From: Lachnospiraceae bacterium | GTDB taxonomy: Bacteria; Bacillota; Clostridia; Lachnospirales; Lachnospiraceae | Assembly: GCA_910575075.1 (NCBI GenBank) | Contig: CAJTCY010000003.1 | Span: forward strand, 76,453 to 140,452 | Direction of reading: 5' to 3' | DNA length: 64,000 nt | Shown here: piece by piece, positions 63,337 through 64,000 of the stretch | How the letters are laid out: each line of letters opens with the position of its first letter | How positions within the stretch are numbered: position 1 is the first letter of the stretch | The notes under the pieces: generated by a model | What the model saw: only the letters and a program-made list of their open reading frames with translations | Told to the model about the DNA's origin: nothing | The model's database searches: none | Position numbers and translations under genes: made by a program

Positions 63337-63599
63337 ATTTTTGAATTTCATATACAATTCAAAAAATTTAAGAAGAAATATTTTATCATACAAAACGCTA
63401 AGAAATGCATTCTAGCACCATGGAAACGAAACACAAAAATCATGGAAGCCTTTGCGGAACATGATTTTCGTATTAAGTGGTTCGTTGTAATGCTTGGTAC
63501 GCCCTGCATTTTGTGCGTTTCGTATGGATAAAATATTTTAGAACAATTGTATGAATTGTATATGAAATTCTCACAACGATTGAGTTTTGCAATTACCTA
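63314..63599 (+). mobile_element. MITE family A, copy 3 (286 bp)
   Basis: Ends TAGGTAATTGCGAAACT and GTTTTGCAATTACCTA, same orientation as copy 2. The 11 bp flanks AAAAGATGAAT (63303-63313) and AAAAGATAAAT (63600-63610) differ at one base and are read as a target duplication. Inserted at the stop codon of the HAD gene, ending 17 bases before the luxS ribosome site. Confidence 0.92.
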
Positions 63600-63631
63600 A
63601 AAAGATAAATAATCGAAAGGAGAATAAATAG

Positions 63632-64000
63632 ATGGAGAAGATTACAAGTTTTACCATTGACCATATCAAACTGGAGCCTGGGATTTATGTGTCCAGAAAG
63701 GATCATGTAGGACAGGAGATTATCACCACCTTTGACCTGCGGATGACCTCTCCCAATGATGAGCCGGTAATGAATACGGCAGAGGTTCACACGATTGAAC
63801 ATCTGGCGGCAACTTATCTGAGAAATGATCCGGTCTATCAGGAGAAAGTTATTTATTTTGGCCCTATGGGCTGCAGAACAGGGTTTTATCTGCTGCTTGC
63901 CGGTGATTATGAATCCAAAGATGTGGTAGAACTTATTACCAAGATGTACGAATTTATCCGGGATTTTAAAGATGAAGTGCCAGGGGCAAGTCCCAAAGAC
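63632..64000 (+). CDS. luxS: S-ribosylhomocysteine lyase (partial, runs off window)
   Basis: First 123 codons of LuxS, which normally has about 150-160 residues. The zinc motif HTIEH (HxxEH), [12 protein letters not shown], and the third ligand and catalytic region [18 protein letters not shown] are present. It cleaves S-ribosylhomocysteine to homocysteine and the AI-2 precursor in the activated methyl cycle. AAAGGAGA precedes the ATG. The family A MITE now forms most of its upstream region, so its expression signals may have been altered. Confidence 0.96.
   Translation, partial: MEKITSFTIDHIKLEPGIYVSRKDHVGQEIITTFDLRMTSPNDEPVMNTAEVHTIEHLAATYLRNDPVYQEKVIYFGPMGCRTGFYLLLAGDYESKDVVELITKMYEFIRDFKDEVPGASPKD

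Overview
The window reads as a chromosomal segment of a Gram-positive, anaerobic gut-type Firmicute, most likely a Lachnospiraceae (Blautia/Mediterraneibacter/Dorea-like). The grounds are strong GGAGG ribosome sites, moderate-to-low GC, a lysine riboswitch ahead of dapA, a gap-pgk-tpiA run, a HemZ-type radical SAM protein, bifunctional Rel, LuxS, and an importer with no ATPase gene of its own. The genus is inference. No rRNA, tRNA, CRISPR array, phage or recombinase gene was recognised.

Layout. 1-4.6 kb: NifX-like protein, HflX, an HTH membrane regulator and a solitary FabH. 4.7-16.7 kb: amidase-like coding fragments lie on either side of an ~11.1 kb AT-rich accessory block. The block holds a two-component system, a divergent operon (solute-binding lipoprotein, two permeases, HlyD-like adaptor, membrane protein) and a chemoreceptor. 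16.9-25.2 kb: ParA-like protein, cyclophilin, tandem-OB SSB-like protein, corrinoid adenosyltransferase, riboswitch-dapA-dapB, and a tandem PBP-(GGDEF)-EAL sensor. 25.5-31.2 kb: a 1781-residue secreted LamG/Ig/FIVAR protein behind a leader of tandem hairpins. 31.2-35.4 kb: PHP phosphatase and the glycolytic gap, pgk and tpiA. 35.7-43.5 kb: ferredoxin-type aldo/keto reductase with a two-component system, then carAB. 44-52 kb: FtsX-type ABC exporter with a two-component system, then a PadR-DUF1700-DUF4097-PspC envelope-stress cluster. 52-64 kb: GNAT protein, Rel, chemoreceptor, MBL hydrolase, HemZ, HisS, AspS, a HAD phosphatase, and luxS cut by the window end.

Non-coding elements are unusually rich. 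There are three copies of a ~287 bp MITE (family A, 9-12 bp target duplications) and two copies of a second MITE (family B, 9-10 bp duplications). There are also four copies of a REP-like hairpin with exchangeable 3' modules, placed after operon ends, and a 117 bp palindrome. Several MITE copies sit directly on gene ends or leaders (hflX, carA, a permease, a HAD gene and luxS), so they may have changed C-termini, operon spacing or expression. The best candidates for something undescribed are the tandem-hairpin leader at 25.6-25.8 kb, the modular REP/terminator family, and the accessory block between the amidase fragments.
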